Shown: positions 14,393-23,048 of the stretch, one piece after another | How positions within the stretch are numbered: the stretch's first letter is position 1 | Layout of the letters: each line of letters opens with the position of its first letter | From: UMGS1279 sp045536815 | GTDB taxonomy: Bacteria; Bacillota; Clostridia; Oscillospirales; Acutalibacteraceae | Reading direction: 5' to 3' | Length of the DNA stretch: 63,507 nt | Assembly: GCA_045536815.1 (NCBI GenBank) | Contig: JAZSOH010000024.1 | Span: 1-63,507 of the forward strand | The notes under the pieces: generated by a model | Told to the model about the DNA's origin: nothing | The model's input: only the letters and a program-made list of their open reading frames with translations | The model's database searches: none | Position numbers and translations under genes: made by a program

Positions 14393-14934
14393 CCAAAGCA
14401 GCAAGAAAGAGAGGGCAAATTATGAAATTGCGTATAATACCACTATCTATTGCTATCTTTTTTTCTCTTTCAACAGTTAGTGCGCTTTTTTGGAGTAACA
14501 TAGATAAAATCAGGTGGGATAAGGTGCCAATTTTAAATTTATTTATATTGCAGATTGAACTTGCCCCCATGGCGTTTGACGCTTCACATTTAACCGAACC
14601 AATAACTTGGGACCAGCTAGACAATGAACCTAAGGGTTGGAACGAAGAAGAGAATGGCCCCTGGTTTTGTCTCAATGCTTATACTAAAAATATGTTAAAA
14701 AATTATATGAAAGAGAACAATCTAGGCATAGTTCCTAGTTATTGGCAAGATTTTAGGCTTGTATCCAATTTTGAAGAATGTTTAGAAATTTTTGAATTTG
14801 TATCCCTTGGCGAACCGGAGCCCAAACCTAAAGAAAACTTCTTCGAAAACAACATAGCGAGTATAATTTTAGGCAGCCTTTCAATTATATGCTGGGGTAT
14901 ATTTATCAGTGCTTTTAAAAAAAGTGAAAGTTAA
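14345..14934 (+). repeat. duplicated segment, copy 2 (copy 1 at 5493-6073)
   Basis: Near-identical to 5493-6073, including the last ~48 bp of the upstream gene and the intergenic AGCAAGAAAGAGAGGGCAAA. In this copy the junction sequence reads naturally into the preceding gene, so it is probably closer to the original arrangement. Confidence 0.8.
14422..14934 (+). CDS. orphan immunity-like membrane protein, duplicate copy 2
   Basis: 170 residues, near-identical to the 5570 protein apart from four substitutions and a C-terminal SES extension. N- and C-terminal hydrophobic helices flank a Trp- and acid-rich middle. It is the last gene of the array, co-transcribed with 13877 from P7. The family is not recognised. 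Confidence 0.5.
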   Translation: MKLRIIPLSIAIFFSLSTVSALFWSNIDKIRWDKVPILNLFILQIELAPMAFDASHLTEPITWDQLDNEPKGWNEEENGPWFCLNAYTKNMLKNYMKENNLGIVPSYWQDFRLVSNFEECLEIFEFVSLGEPEPKPKENFFENNIASIILGSLSIICWGIFISAFKKSES

Positions 14935-14950
14935 TGTGTGTTAAGCTTTA

Positions 14951-14977
14951 AGCGGTCGGGTACCCGACCGCTCTTTT
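14951..14977 (+). terminator. final cassette terminator T9
   Basis: AGCGGTCGGGTACCCGACCGCT is a perfect palindrome at 14951-14972, followed by CTTTTG. This copy, at the array end, is the only one without a GNRA loop. Confidence 0.75.
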
Positions 14978-14986
14978 GTTTTGGTA

Positions 14987-15433
14987 AATAAACCCCCGCT
15001 AGCAAAAGGAAAATGTCATTAGCGAAGTTTTTGTTTTAGAATAGAATAATATATCGGGTTAGAAAAACCTGCATTGTATTTGTATGTACAAATGCACTTG
15101 GGCAGTAGCCCAAACCCACTAACAACAAAAAAAGAGAAGATTTGTTTTTTGCAACAAGTCTTCTCTTTCTTTTTGTCTATTAAGTGATATGCTGACTAAA
15201 GTCAGCGTGATATTTTCTTTTGAAAACTTCTCGCCTATGGCGAGATATTTAAAAGAAAGTGATATTAAACCCTGCGGGTTTAGTGATATTCTATTCGCTT
15301 AAACTTGCGAAGCAAATAACACTCGGCAGAAAGCCGAATATCACTGCGTAGCAATATAACTCGCCGCTACGGCGAATAGAGCTGTAGAAATGTTCGTTAA
15401 GAACATTTCTACAATATCTAGCGGGGGTTATTA
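14987..15433. repeat. inverted-repeat-bounded intergenic element with multiple hairpins
   Basis: The left arm AATAAACCCCCGCTAG (14987-15002) and right arm CTAGCGGGGGTTATT (15418-15432) are near-perfect reverse complements. Between them lie many short palindromes, e.g. GCTGACTAAAGTCAGC, CTCGCCTATGGCGAG, CGCCGCTACGGCG and AGAAATGTTCGTTAAGAACATTTCT, plus a terminator-like AGAGAAGA/TCTTCTCT hairpin near 15131-15170. No ORF is supported. It could be a non-autonomous mobile element or a dispersed hairpin repeat. Confidence 0.55.
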
Positions 15434-15435
15434 TA

Positions 15436-15885
15436 TTATTTAAATTTTCTTCGTTTTTCAAAAAAGCTTTTCAAAATATCGGTACAGGTTTTTTCCATTA
15501 TGCCGCCGTAAATTAGGGGTTTATTTGGTAGGTCGTAGGAATAGAGGTTAAGAGCCGAGCCTAAAGCACCTTTAACCTTATCGTATCCGCCAAAAACAAC
15601 CTCATCTACGCGGGCATTAAGTGCCGCGCCCGCACACATTGGGCAGGGCTCTAGGGTTACATAAAGCTCACAGCCTGTTAGCCTGAAATCCCCAAGCTTT
15701 TCTGCCGCCGCTTTAAGAGCTAAAATTTCGGCGTGGGCGGTTGGGTCGTTTGTTGACTCGGTAAGGTTATGGGCAAAGGACAAAACCTCGCCATCCTTAA
15801 CAACAACCGCGCCTATGGGAACCTCGCCCATCTTCTCGCCCTCTTTGGCTACTAAAATAGCCTTCTCCATAAATTTTCTATTCAT
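15436..15885 (-). CDS. tadA: tRNA-specific adenosine deaminase TadA
   Basis: Deaminates A34 to inosine in tRNA-Arg(ACG). The 149-residue protein has the zinc and catalytic motif HAEIL (with the Glu proton shuttle) and PCPMCAGA, in the usual order and spacing. Full length for the family. It is the last gene of a five-gene minus-strand operon and starts 3 bp after the CPBP protease gene. Confidence 0.93.
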   Translation of the reverse strand: MNRKFMEKAILVAKEGEKMGEVPIGAVVVKDGEVLSFAHNLTESTNDPTAHAEILALKAAAEKLGDFRLTGCELYVTLEPCPMCAGAALNARVDEVVFGGYDKVKGALGSALNLYSYDLPNKPLIYGGIMEKTCTDILKSFFEKRRKFK

Positions 15886-15888
15886 ATT

Positions 15889-16911
15889 TTACACCTGTGC
15901 GGTAAGTTGGTTTACCAAAATCTCAAAGGCGACAAAAACGATAGAAATAATGATGGTTGGCGAACTTACAAACCACCAAAACCTTTGTGAAGCAGTTGTA
16001 GTATGGTTGGTTTTAGGGAGCTCGAAGACCTTATTATTTCTAATACAAAGAAGATATAGGCCCCAAAAGCCAAGCCCCATAATAGCCAAAACGAAAAGCG
16101 AAAACAAAATATTTACCGAATCTTCGCCAAACATACCGCTTAAATACTTAAAGCAAATAGAAATGAAATTATTGAGGAAATGAATTAAAATTCCAGTCCA
16201 AATTGAGCCGCTTTCCAAAACTGCGAAGGCAAGGATAATACCAACCAAAAAGGCAAATGGAATTTGGACCAAATTACCGTGTATAAGGCCGAAAAGAAGA
16301 GAGGAAGTAAAAATAGCAAAGGGTTTACCAAACTTTGAAAGAGTGCCGAGCAAAACCCCTCTAAAGAAAAATTCTTCTAAAAAGGCAGGGAAAACCGCAA
16401 CCGATAAAACCGAAAAGGCAAAGCCAAGAGGACCGTTTGGCGTATCAATATCCCCACCCTTAAATTCACCCAAAAAGGAAAGGTTGGTCTGCAAAAGGGA
16501 AGCTACCATATTTGCAACATAGCAAAAGCCAAGCCCCGTAAGAACAAGGGGGAGAAGCGAGCCCTTTTTTGGAGCCGAAAAAGAAATAAGATTTTTTTCG
16601 TTAACCTGCTTTTTAAGGAAAAGAGCGCTACCTAAAAAGCCGACAGTGGTTGCAACAATATTAACAAAAAGAAGGAAAAACTTGTCATTTACAAGCGCCT
16701 GTTTACCAAGCACACCTAAAACAACGCCCAGCACCACCGAAACCAAAAGAGAAGAGGCAAAAAAGAAAATAAGCGATAGGCCAACCTTTTTGCCCGATTT
16801 TTTTATTGCCGCTTTTTCGTAGAATTCGGCGGCAGGAGAGGGCGGAGTATAATATTCGCCACTACTCTTTTCAAAGCTTTCAGCTATATAGTCGTTATTC
16901 ACTTTATGCAT
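15889..16911 (-). CDS. CPBP family intramembrane glutamic protease
   Basis: A 340-residue polytopic protein. The signature motifs are EEFFFRGVLL and FGLIHGN, followed later by HFLNNF. Family members (Rce1/Abi-type) cleave within membranes or process small peptides; the substrate here is unknown. The first ~40 residues are cytoplasmic and polar. It lies 9 bp behind the HAD gene. Confidence 0.85.
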   Translation of the reverse strand: MHKVNNDYIAESFEKSSGEYYTPPSPAAEFYEKAAIKKSGKKVGLSLIFFFASSLLVSVVLGVVLGVLGKQALVNDKFFLLFVNIVATTVGFLGSALFLKKQVNEKNLISFSAPKKGSLLPLVLTGLGFCYVANMVASLLQTNLSFLGEFKGGDIDTPNGPLGFAFSVLSVAVFPAFLEEFFFRGVLLGTLSKFGKPFAIFTSSLLFGLIHGNLVQIPFAFLVGIILAFAVLESGSIWTGILIHFLNNFISICFKYLSGMFGEDSVNILFSLFVLAIMGLGFWGLYLLCIRNNKVFELPKTNHTTTASQRFWWFVSSPTIIISIVFVAFEILVNQLTAQV

Positions 16912-16920
16912 CTCCTTTCT

Positions 16921-17604
16921 TTATTTCAAATCGCAGACAGACGGTATATCGCCTAGACTTGTTACGCGGTATGTATAGGGACCCTTAAGGTTTTTGTTTT
17001 TTAGGTCTACAAAGCAGCTATCAAGCCCGTAGTTTGCGGCGCCTAAAATATCGCTTGTAAGCGAATCGCCCAACACCAAAACCTCATTTTTAGGGGGGCT
17101 TCCAATATCATTAAAGATAATATCGAAAAACTTTTTTTCGGGTTTTTGGGTGCCCATCACCTCGGAAATATAAATCCCTCCACCAAAAAGGTGAGCAATT
17201 TTACTTGCCTCTATGCGAGATTTTTGTATACTAAAGGTGCCGTTAGTGGCGCCGATAATTTCGTAATTATTTTTTAGAGAGCTTAGCAGCTCTTCGGCAC
17301 CATCTAAAACAAAGCCGCATTTTGAAAGCTCGGTAAAATACCCGTCGCAAAGGGACTTTGTTGGCAGGCTTTGTCCAACCTCTTTAGCAAATTCTATAAA
17401 CCTGCCCTCGAAAATTTCTTCCCTTTTTATTTCGCCGCGCTCAAACCTTTCCCAAAAACGTTTATTCACCTTTGAGTAGAGCGCAACCGTTTCGTCAGAA
17501 GAGCCAACTCCGTTTTGTTCAAAAACCTTTTTAATGGCGGTATGCTCAGCCTTAGCGAAATCTAAAATAGTGTCGTCTAAATCAAATATTAAATATTTAT
17601 ACAT
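16921..17604 (-). CDS. HAD-family nucleotidase, YjjG-like
   Basis: 227 residues from the ATG at 17604 (MYKYLIFDLDDTILDF). HAD motif I is DLDDT, motif II is ATNGT, motif III includes KPEKKFF, and motif IV is VLGDSLTSD. The sequence resembles YjjG noncanonical pyrimidine nucleotidases that hydrolyse nucleoside monophosphates. The start overlaps the previous gene's stop (ATGA). A longer frame to 17637 has no ribosome binding site. Confidence 0.82.
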   Translation of the reverse strand: MYKYLIFDLDDTILDFAKAEHTAIKKVFEQNGVGSSDETVALYSKVNKRFWERFERGEIKREEIFEGRFIEFAKEVGQSLPTKSLCDGYFTELSKCGFVLDGAEELLSSLKNNYEIIGATNGTFSIQKSRIEASKIAHLFGGGIYISEVMGTQKPEKKFFDIIFNDIGSPPKNEVLVLGDSLTSDILGAANYGLDSCFVDLKNKNLKGPYTYRVTSLGDIPSVCDLK

Positions 17605-18575
17605 CACAAAATACCGAAAATAAGATACTGTACCCACGAAAGAGCCATAATACCCAAAAGGCCTAAAAATGGGTTAATGCCTCCCATTTTTCTTATGCGC
17701 TCGGTTTCAGTGAGTTCGCTTTCGGTTTCCTCTTTCGCTTTAATAATTCTCTCTTTTGCATCTTGCCTATAAATAAAATCGCCAAAAACACCCGCCAAAA
17801 CCCTTATTACGATATTTAAAATAGAGCCTAGACTTGCAATCAAAAGGGGGACAGCAGATATTTTATCGGCGTTTTGGACAAGGTAGTTTGCCATTTCGTT
17901 TGTGTCTTTAAAGGTCATACCGCCAAAGGCAAAATTAAGCGCCATAGCCATAACCCCTGAAAGAGCGGTTAGAAGAAAAAATGCAATTCCCGGAAAATAA
18001 ATTTTGCGATAGAAAAACCATGCGTTAGGAAAGAGAAATGCCGCCCAATTCCAAGAGGCTTTATTCTTTTTATCCAAGCTAAAAAACTTTCTTACATACC
18101 TTGGTGTATTAACGGCAGTATAAACAGCCACCTCTTTAGGAGATACCCCGTTTTCAAGACGTGCCACGTCGGGAACACCGCCAAGCGGGTCGACAGGAAT
18201 AGGCGCCCCAAAAGGAGAAAACACAATTGGCATTGGAGTTTTACAGTTTGGACAAACCTCTTCGCCGTTTTCTACAACTGTTTTACAGTTTGGGCAAACC
18301 GTTTTTATTTTAATTTCATTGCCGGAAAAGGAAGCTTGATTTGTATTTTTTTCGCTATCCTTTTCGAAGCCTTCTCTATCGTCTGTTTTCTTTTCTTCGG
18401 GACGGGTATACTGACTGTCTGTCCCGTGAAGATGTGAAAGACCGCAGCTGCCGTTTGAGGCATAGCAATCTCTATGGTGTGGCGCACCACATTCGGGACA
18501 AAAAACAAGGTCGTCATCATCGAAAAGATAGCCCCCACAAACAGGACATTTTTGACCTTCTACAGAAAGTGCCAT
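17604..18575 (-). CDS. zinc-ribbon/RING-like membrane protein (DUF2628-like)
   Basis: 323 residues. The N-terminal Cys/His cluster (CPVCGGYLFDDDD, CPECGAPHHRDC) resembles a prokaryotic RING-type zinc module. A second zinc ribbon is at about 90-112 (CPNCKTVVENGEEVCPNC). The C-terminal half starts SWNWAAFLFPNAWFFYRKIY, typical of DUF2628-like membrane proteins, with about four helices and a cytoplasmic end. The role is unknown; similar proteins are common in gut Clostridia. Confidence 0.7.
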   Translation of the reverse strand: MALSVEGQKCPVCGGYLFDDDDLVFCPECGAPHHRDCYASNGSCGLSHLHGTDSQYTRPEEKKTDDREGFEKDSEKNTNQASFSGNEIKIKTVCPNCKTVVENGEEVCPNCKTPMPIVFSPFGAPIPVDPLGGVPDVARLENGVSPKEVAVYTAVNTPRYVRKFFSLDKKNKASWNWAAFLFPNAWFFYRKIYFPGIAFFLLTALSGVMAMALNFAFGGMTFKDTNEMANYLVQNADKISAVPLLIASLGSILNIVIRVLAGVFGDFIYRQDAKERIIKAKEETESELTETERIRKMGGINPFLGLLGIMALSWVQYLIFGIL

Positions 18576-18586
18576 ATATTTACTCC

Positions 18587-19102
18587 TTACTTTTCAGTCT
18601 TAATTTCGTCGATAAATTTCCAAATATTATCGAAATATTCTTTACCATAATTATGATATTCGCCGTTTTGAATCATATTCATAAGGGTAGATTTGTTAAC
18701 CCATTTTGCCTCGGTTACCTCGCTTTTTTGCAGTTTAAGTTCGGGAACCTTTGCTTTTGTCATAATTGTCCACACATCAACAAAAGAATTGCGCCTTTTA
18801 ATTCTTTTTAAAAATTTAAGGCTTTCCTCTGAAGAGGGAATGCCAAGCTCTTCATAAAGCTCTCTCGCGGCGGCAGTGAAGGAGCTTTCGCCCGAAATTG
18901 CCGCACCGCCCGTAGCCGCCCAAATGCCCGGCATCATTCTTTTGGTTTTTGAACGCTTTTGAATCAAAAGGCTACCATATTCGTTTACAGGCCATATATG
19001 AACAACAAGGTGAAACTCGCCGCTACCAAGAACCGAATTTCCCCTAACGGCAGTTTTTCCTGTCTTCTCACCCTTATAATTTAAAATATCCCAAGTTTCC
19101 AT
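18587..19102 (-). CDS. NUDIX hydrolase
   Basis: 171 residues with the Nudix box (GGAAISGESSFTAAAREL then YEELGI), which matches GX5EX7REUXEEXGU. The opening METWDILNYKGEKTG is usual in NUDIX proteins related to isopentenyl-diphosphate isomerase. The substrate is not predictable. First gene of the minus-strand operon running to tadA. Confidence 0.85.
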   Translation of the reverse strand: METWDILNYKGEKTGKTAVRGNSVLGSGEFHLVVHIWPVNEYGSLLIQKRSKTKRMMPGIWAATGGAAISGESSFTAAARELYEELGIPSSEESLKFLKRIKRRNSFVDVWTIMTKAKVPELKLQKSEVTEAKWVNKSTLMNMIQNGEYHNYGKEYFDNIWKFIDEIKTEK

Positions 19103-19157
19103 AATTTTTCATTTCCTTTGCCAAACCCACAGGGATTTATAATATAATAACACTAAT

Positions 19158-19186
19158 ATTTTACCAAATTATTACCAATCTTACAA
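19158..19186 (-). promoter_or_regulatory. probable promoter of the NUDIX-tadA operon
   Basis: On the minus strand TTGTAA (19181-19186), 17-bp spacer, TAAAAT (19158-19163), about 56 bp upstream of the NUDIX ATG. Confidence 0.5.
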
Positions 19187-19209
19187 TAGTTTAAAAAATT
19201 TTTTATTAC

Positions 19210-19250
19210 AAAATAAAAAAACTGCCGCAAGAAGTTATCCTGCGGCAGTA
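19210..19250 (-). terminator. terminator of pckG
   Basis: Stem CTGCCGCA/TGCGGCAG followed on the minus strand by a run of T, right behind the pckG stop. Confidence 0.8.
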
Positions 19251-19260
19251 AAAGAACTAA

Positions 19261-21024
19261 TTATTTAAGATTTGCTTTAAGGTTTTCAAGCTGATTTTTA
19301 AGCTCTGCGGGAAGTCTGTCACCAAACTTCTTATAGTGCTCAGTAATTTCTTCAGCTTCCTTAATCCAAGCTTCTTTATCAACGGCGAGAATGCTCTTTA
19401 GCACCTCTACGTCCATATCAAGGTCGGTAAGGTCAAGGTCTTCAGGTCTGGGGATGTAACCGATAGCGGTCTCTTCAGCTGAAACTTTATCTTCGCAACG
19501 GTCAATAATCCAGTTAAGAACGCGCATATTATCGCCAAAACCGGGCCAAATAAAGTGGCCTTCGTCGTCAAGGCGGAACCAGTTAACGTTGAAAATCTTG
19601 GGAGCCTTGTCGCCAAGCTTTTTGCCCATTTCAAGCCAATGACGGAAGTAGTCGCCCATATGATATCCACAGAAGGGGAGCATAGCCATTGGGTCGCGAC
19701 GAACAACACCTACAGCGCCCGAAGCGGCGGCAGTTGTTTCAGAAGCCATAGCAGAACCTACGAAAACACCATTCTCCCAATCTTTAGATTGGTAAACAAG
19801 TGGAGCAAGCTTTGCACGGCGGCCACCGAAGATAATAGCCGAAATCGGAACACCGCTTTGGCTTTCAAATTCAGAAGAAATGCAGGGGCAGTTCTTTGCG
19901 GGAGCGGTGAAACGGCTATTGGGATGTGCACCCTTTTCGTCGCTTGTTTTACCATTCCAGGGGTTGCCCTTCCACTCAATTGCGTTTTCGGGAGGATTCT
20001 TATCAAGACCTTCCCACCAAACAGTGTTATTATCAAGATTATGAGCAACGTTTGTGAAAATTGTGCCCTTCTTTGTCGACTCCAAAGCGTTGAAGTTTGA
20101 TTTTTCGTTGGTACCGGGAGCAACGCCGAAGAAACCGTTTTCGGGGTTGATAGCCCAAAGGCGACCGTCAGGGCCTATTCTCATCCAGGAGATATCGTCG
20201 CCAACTGTCCAAATCTTGTAACCTTTATCGCGAAGGTATTTAGGAGGAATAAGCATAGCAAGGTTTGTTTTACCACAAGCAGAGGGGAAAGCAGCGGCAA
20301 CATATTTAACCTCGCCCTTGGGGTTTTCAATACCAAGGATAAGCATATGTTCAGCCATCCAGCCTTCTTTCCAACCTTGGTAAGAAGCTATGCGAAGCGC
20401 AAAGCATTTTTTACCTAAAAGAACGTTTCCGCCGTAACCCGAGTTAACCGAGATAATTGTGTTATCTTCGGGGAACTGGCAAATGTATCTCTTCTCCTCG
20501 TCGATATCGCAGCGGCTATGGAAACCACGCACCCAGTCATTACTGTCACCAAGAACGTCGAAAACTTCCTTGCCAACGCGGGTCATAATAACCATATTAA
20601 GAACAACGTAGATAGAATCGGTTACTTCAACACCGATTTTAGCAAGAGGTGAACCAATGGGGCCCATTGAGAAGGGGATAACGTACATTGTACGACCCTT
20701 GTAGCTGTCCCTTGCAATATCGTAAAGCATTTTGTATGCTTCTTCGGGGTCCATCCAGTTATTTGTAGGACCTGCATTTTCCTTTTCTCTTGAGCAAATG
20801 AAGGTTCTGCCTTCTACACGGGCAACGTCGTTAACCTTTGTTCTGTGAAGGTAACAGTCGGGTAAAAGCTCCTCATTAAGTTTAACGAGTTCGCCGGTTG
20901 CACAAGCCTCGGCACGAAGAGCTTCAATTTGTTCTTCGCTACCGTCAATATAAACAACCTGGTCGGGATTTACCAAAGCTTTAATTTCGTCAAGCCAGGC
21001 TAAAACGGATTTGTTGTTTGTCAT
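19261..21024 (-). CDS. pckG: phosphoenolpyruvate carboxykinase, GTP-dependent
   Basis: Interconverts oxaloacetate + GTP and PEP + CO2 + GDP. In fermenting Clostridia this may work in the carboxylating direction. 587 residues, the full length of the GTP type. Kinase loop FPSACGKTNLAML, plus GDDISWMRIG and NWFRLDDEGHFIWPG are present. I chose ATG 21024, preceded by AAGGAGTG at good distance, over the GTG at 21033. Monocistronic, with its own promoter and terminator. Confidence 0.95.
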   Translation of the reverse strand: MTNNKSVLAWLDEIKALVNPDQVVYIDGSEEQIEALRAEACATGELVKLNEELLPDCYLHRTKVNDVARVEGRTFICSREKENAGPTNNWMDPEEAYKMLYDIARDSYKGRTMYVIPFSMGPIGSPLAKIGVEVTDSIYVVLNMVIMTRVGKEVFDVLGDSNDWVRGFHSRCDIDEEKRYICQFPEDNTIISVNSGYGGNVLLGKKCFALRIASYQGWKEGWMAEHMLILGIENPKGEVKYVAAAFPSACGKTNLAMLIPPKYLRDKGYKIWTVGDDISWMRIGPDGRLWAINPENGFFGVAPGTNEKSNFNALESTKKGTIFTNVAHNLDNNTVWWEGLDKNPPENAIEWKGNPWNGKTSDEKGAHPNSRFTAPAKNCPCISSEFESQSGVPISAIIFGGRRAKLAPLVYQSKDWENGVFVGSAMASETTAAASGAVGVVRRDPMAMLPFCGYHMGDYFRHWLEMGKKLGDKAPKIFNVNWFRLDDEGHFIWPGFGDNMRVLNWIIDRCEDKVSAEETAIGYIPRPEDLDLTDLDMDVEVLKSILAVDKEAWIKEAEEITEHYKKFGDRLPAELKNQLENLKANLK

Positions 21025-21081
21025 TTTGTACACTCCTTATACTTGGTTTTGTTTGTATATAATACAACTTTCGCCTTATAG

Positions 21082-21110
21082 ATTATATCCTATAACAAGG
21101 CAAAAATCAA
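21082..21110 (-). promoter_or_regulatory. promoter of pckG
   Basis: Minus strand TTGATT (21105-21110), 17-bp spacer, TATAAT (21082-21087). Confidence 0.6.
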
Positions 21111-21238
21111 CAAAATTTTGGTAAGTTGACAAAAAATTTAACAATATATTAAAAATCTCTGCAATATATTTTGTGAAGAGGTTTATTTTGCACAAAAAGA
21201 GGCTAGAAAAATTAGCTAAAATGACCTTTGTTTTTGTC

Positions 21239-21267
21239 TTGCTTTTTTATAAGCTATATGGTACAAT
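21239..21267 (+). promoter_or_regulatory. probable promoter of the glycoside hydrolase gene
   Basis: TTGCTT (21239-21244), 17-bp spacer, TACAAT (21262-21267). A hairpin GGGCTTT/AAAGGCCC lies in the leader at 21321-21341. Confidence 0.45.
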
Positions 21268-21360
21268 TCAACCAAATACTATAGGTATTTGCCAAAAAGG
21301 CGATTTTTCGCTTAATTGAGGGCTTTATAGAAAGGCCCGCTCTACTTGGGGGTAGAAAAA

Positions 21361-22872
21361 ATGATTAAAAATATGAAAATCAACAACAACAAAATGGTTA
21401 CTGAAAACTTTCACGGCATAAGCTATATTCATCACGCTTATGAATTTATGCCGGATGACCAGGGAAGGATTTTAAACGAGGAACAAATTCAGGTTGAGAT
21501 TAACAACATGAAAAACATGGGCATCACAATGATAAGAAGCTTCTACGGCGGCTCTCTTACTTGGGATGACGAGAAAAAAGAGCACAACTTCGAAAGCGAA
21601 TATATGATGGCTTTTTATAAGGCTTGTAAAATGTTTGCCGATGCAGGCATTGAGGTTGGCATTACTCCCGGCTGGCATATCTCAGGCTTTATTAAAGACT
21701 GGCTTCCCGAAGGCAAAAAGTACAGCGTTAACCTTGACTACCACGGCGGTTTTGTTGAGGGCGATTTAGAGGCAACCGCTAAGAACTTCGAGAAGTTTAT
21801 TGAAGATTCGGTTTATGCATTCGAGCGCCACGGCGTTACAAACATTAAACATATTTTCTGCTTTACCGAGTGTAATAACTGCTTTAACTATAATAATAGA
21901 GCGGAAAAAGACGCAAAAAAGGCTACAACCTTTGAGCGCAGGGAAATCGAGAGGCTTTATCCCCTTTACGACCGTATGATTAGGGCGGTTGACCAGGGTC
22001 TTAAAAATTCAGGCAAGAGAGACCAGTTTAAAATTGTTGCCCCTTGTGATAACTGGAGTGGTGACGCCAGTGAGCCTATTTCTTGGATGGTTAAATATAC
22101 CGTTGAGAATTTGAGTGAACAGGTTGATATAATCGGCGCACATAACGGCTACGACCGTTCCTTTGATTTTAAAGATAAACGTGCTTTCTATGACCTTTTA
22201 GATGCGAAGCTTACCTACCCAAGAGATAGAGCCAAAGAGTGCGGCAAGGAATATTATGTTGACGAGTTTAACGTAGTGCTTCACAGCGTTTACACCTGTA
22301 TCAGAACCTTGGAGTCTTATGACGATCCTTATAGAGGCCTTGCCTTCGGCGCTATGATGAATAAAATACTCAATATGGGCGGCATACATACCCTTTACAT
22401 TTGGGCGCTTTACAGTCAACAGTGGCCGGGTTGGACCTTTGGTAATATAAATGCCGAGTTTATCGACGGCATACAGGTTGTAGGGTACCTCCACAATCTT
22501 AGACATACAAGAGTTCCTACATATCCTTGGTATGCTGCAGCTATGATGACAAGGCAGCTAAAAGAAGGCAACGCATATGAAGGTGACGATAACGAAAATA
22601 CATATATTTCCTATCTTGAGCGTGCCGACGGCGAAACCGTAATTCTTGTTACAAACTATGAGGATGAAGAGGTTGAGCTTAATGTTGATATTGCTAAATC
22701 TCTTGGCGGCAAAAACTTCTATAAATACGTTTATACCACCACTAACGTTGTTCCCGACGCACATGCTAATATGATTAAAGCTAGCGGTGAGGTAAAGAAC
22801 GTTACCGACAAGCTTTGCGACACGGTTCCCGCCCTTAGCGTAACTGTTTACACAACTGAAAAACCGGAATAA
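21361..22872 (+). CDS. clan-A glycoside hydrolase (TIM barrel), cytoplasmic
   Basis: 503 residues without a signal peptide. The pattern fits a retaining clan GH-A barrel: a Glu after strand 4 (FCFTECNNC, acid/base candidate) and a Glu after strand 7 (YYVDEFNVV, nucleophile candidate). A beta-sandwich-like C-terminal part (about 410-500) follows. I cannot assign the exact GH family; GH39-like or GH5-like are options. The ATG at 21361 lies behind GGGGGTAG. Lack of export suggests it acts on imported oligosaccharides. Confidence 0.65.
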   Translation: MIKNMKINNNKMVTENFHGISYIHHAYEFMPDDQGRILNEEQIQVEINNMKNMGITMIRSFYGGSLTWDDEKKEHNFESEYMMAFYKACKMFADAGIEVGITPGWHISGFIKDWLPEGKKYSVNLDYHGGFVEGDLEATAKNFEKFIEDSVYAFERHGVTNIKHIFCFTECNNCFNYNNRAEKDAKKATTFERREIERLYPLYDRMIRAVDQGLKNSGKRDQFKIVAPCDNWSGDASEPISWMVKYTVENLSEQVDIIGAHNGYDRSFDFKDKRAFYDLLDAKLTYPRDRAKECGKEYYVDEFNVVLHSVYTCIRTLESYDDPYRGLAFGAMMNKILNMGGIHTLYIWALYSQQWPGWTFGNINAEFIDGIQVVGYLHNLRHTRVPTYPWYAAAMMTRQLKEGNAYEGDDNENTYISYLERADGETVILVTNYEDEEVELNVDIAKSLGGKNFYKYVYTTTNVVPDAHANMIKASGEVKNVTDKLCDTVPALSVTVYTTEKPE

Positions 22873-22873
22873 T

Positions 22874-23047
22874 GAAAAAGGGGAAGGCGAGGGCCTTCCC
22901 CTTTTTAGTTAAATGTTGCTTCGCAACGCTAAATAGCCAACAAGTTGGCAGCTAAATGCGGCCACCGCCACGCTACAAGTGCAATTACGACATTTACAAA
23001 TTATATCGCTTTTATAATTATATCGTAGGGGTCATTCACGAATGACC
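22874..23047 (+). repeat. 174-bp dispersed hairpin repeat, copy 1 (includes terminator)
   Basis: Begins with GGGGAAGGC/GCCTTCCCC plus TTTTT, terminator of the glycoside hydrolase gene. Further small hairpins are GTTGCTTCGCAAC and GCCAACAAGTTGGC, and it ends with the palindrome GGTCATTCACGAATGACC. The same 174 bp recur at 23557-23730 with no indel. Confidence 0.85.
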
Positions 23048-23048
23048 G

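Noticed and set aside
1789..14972. Integron-like attachment sites formed by the repeated hairpins
   Set aside because: The stems are short and followed by T-tracts, no integrase gene is visible, and breakpoints lie at various places in the core instead of at the hairpin.
22920..23045. tRNA or other RNA gene in the 174-bp repeat
   Set aside because: Several small hairpins but no cloverleaf, anticodon or known RNA signature.
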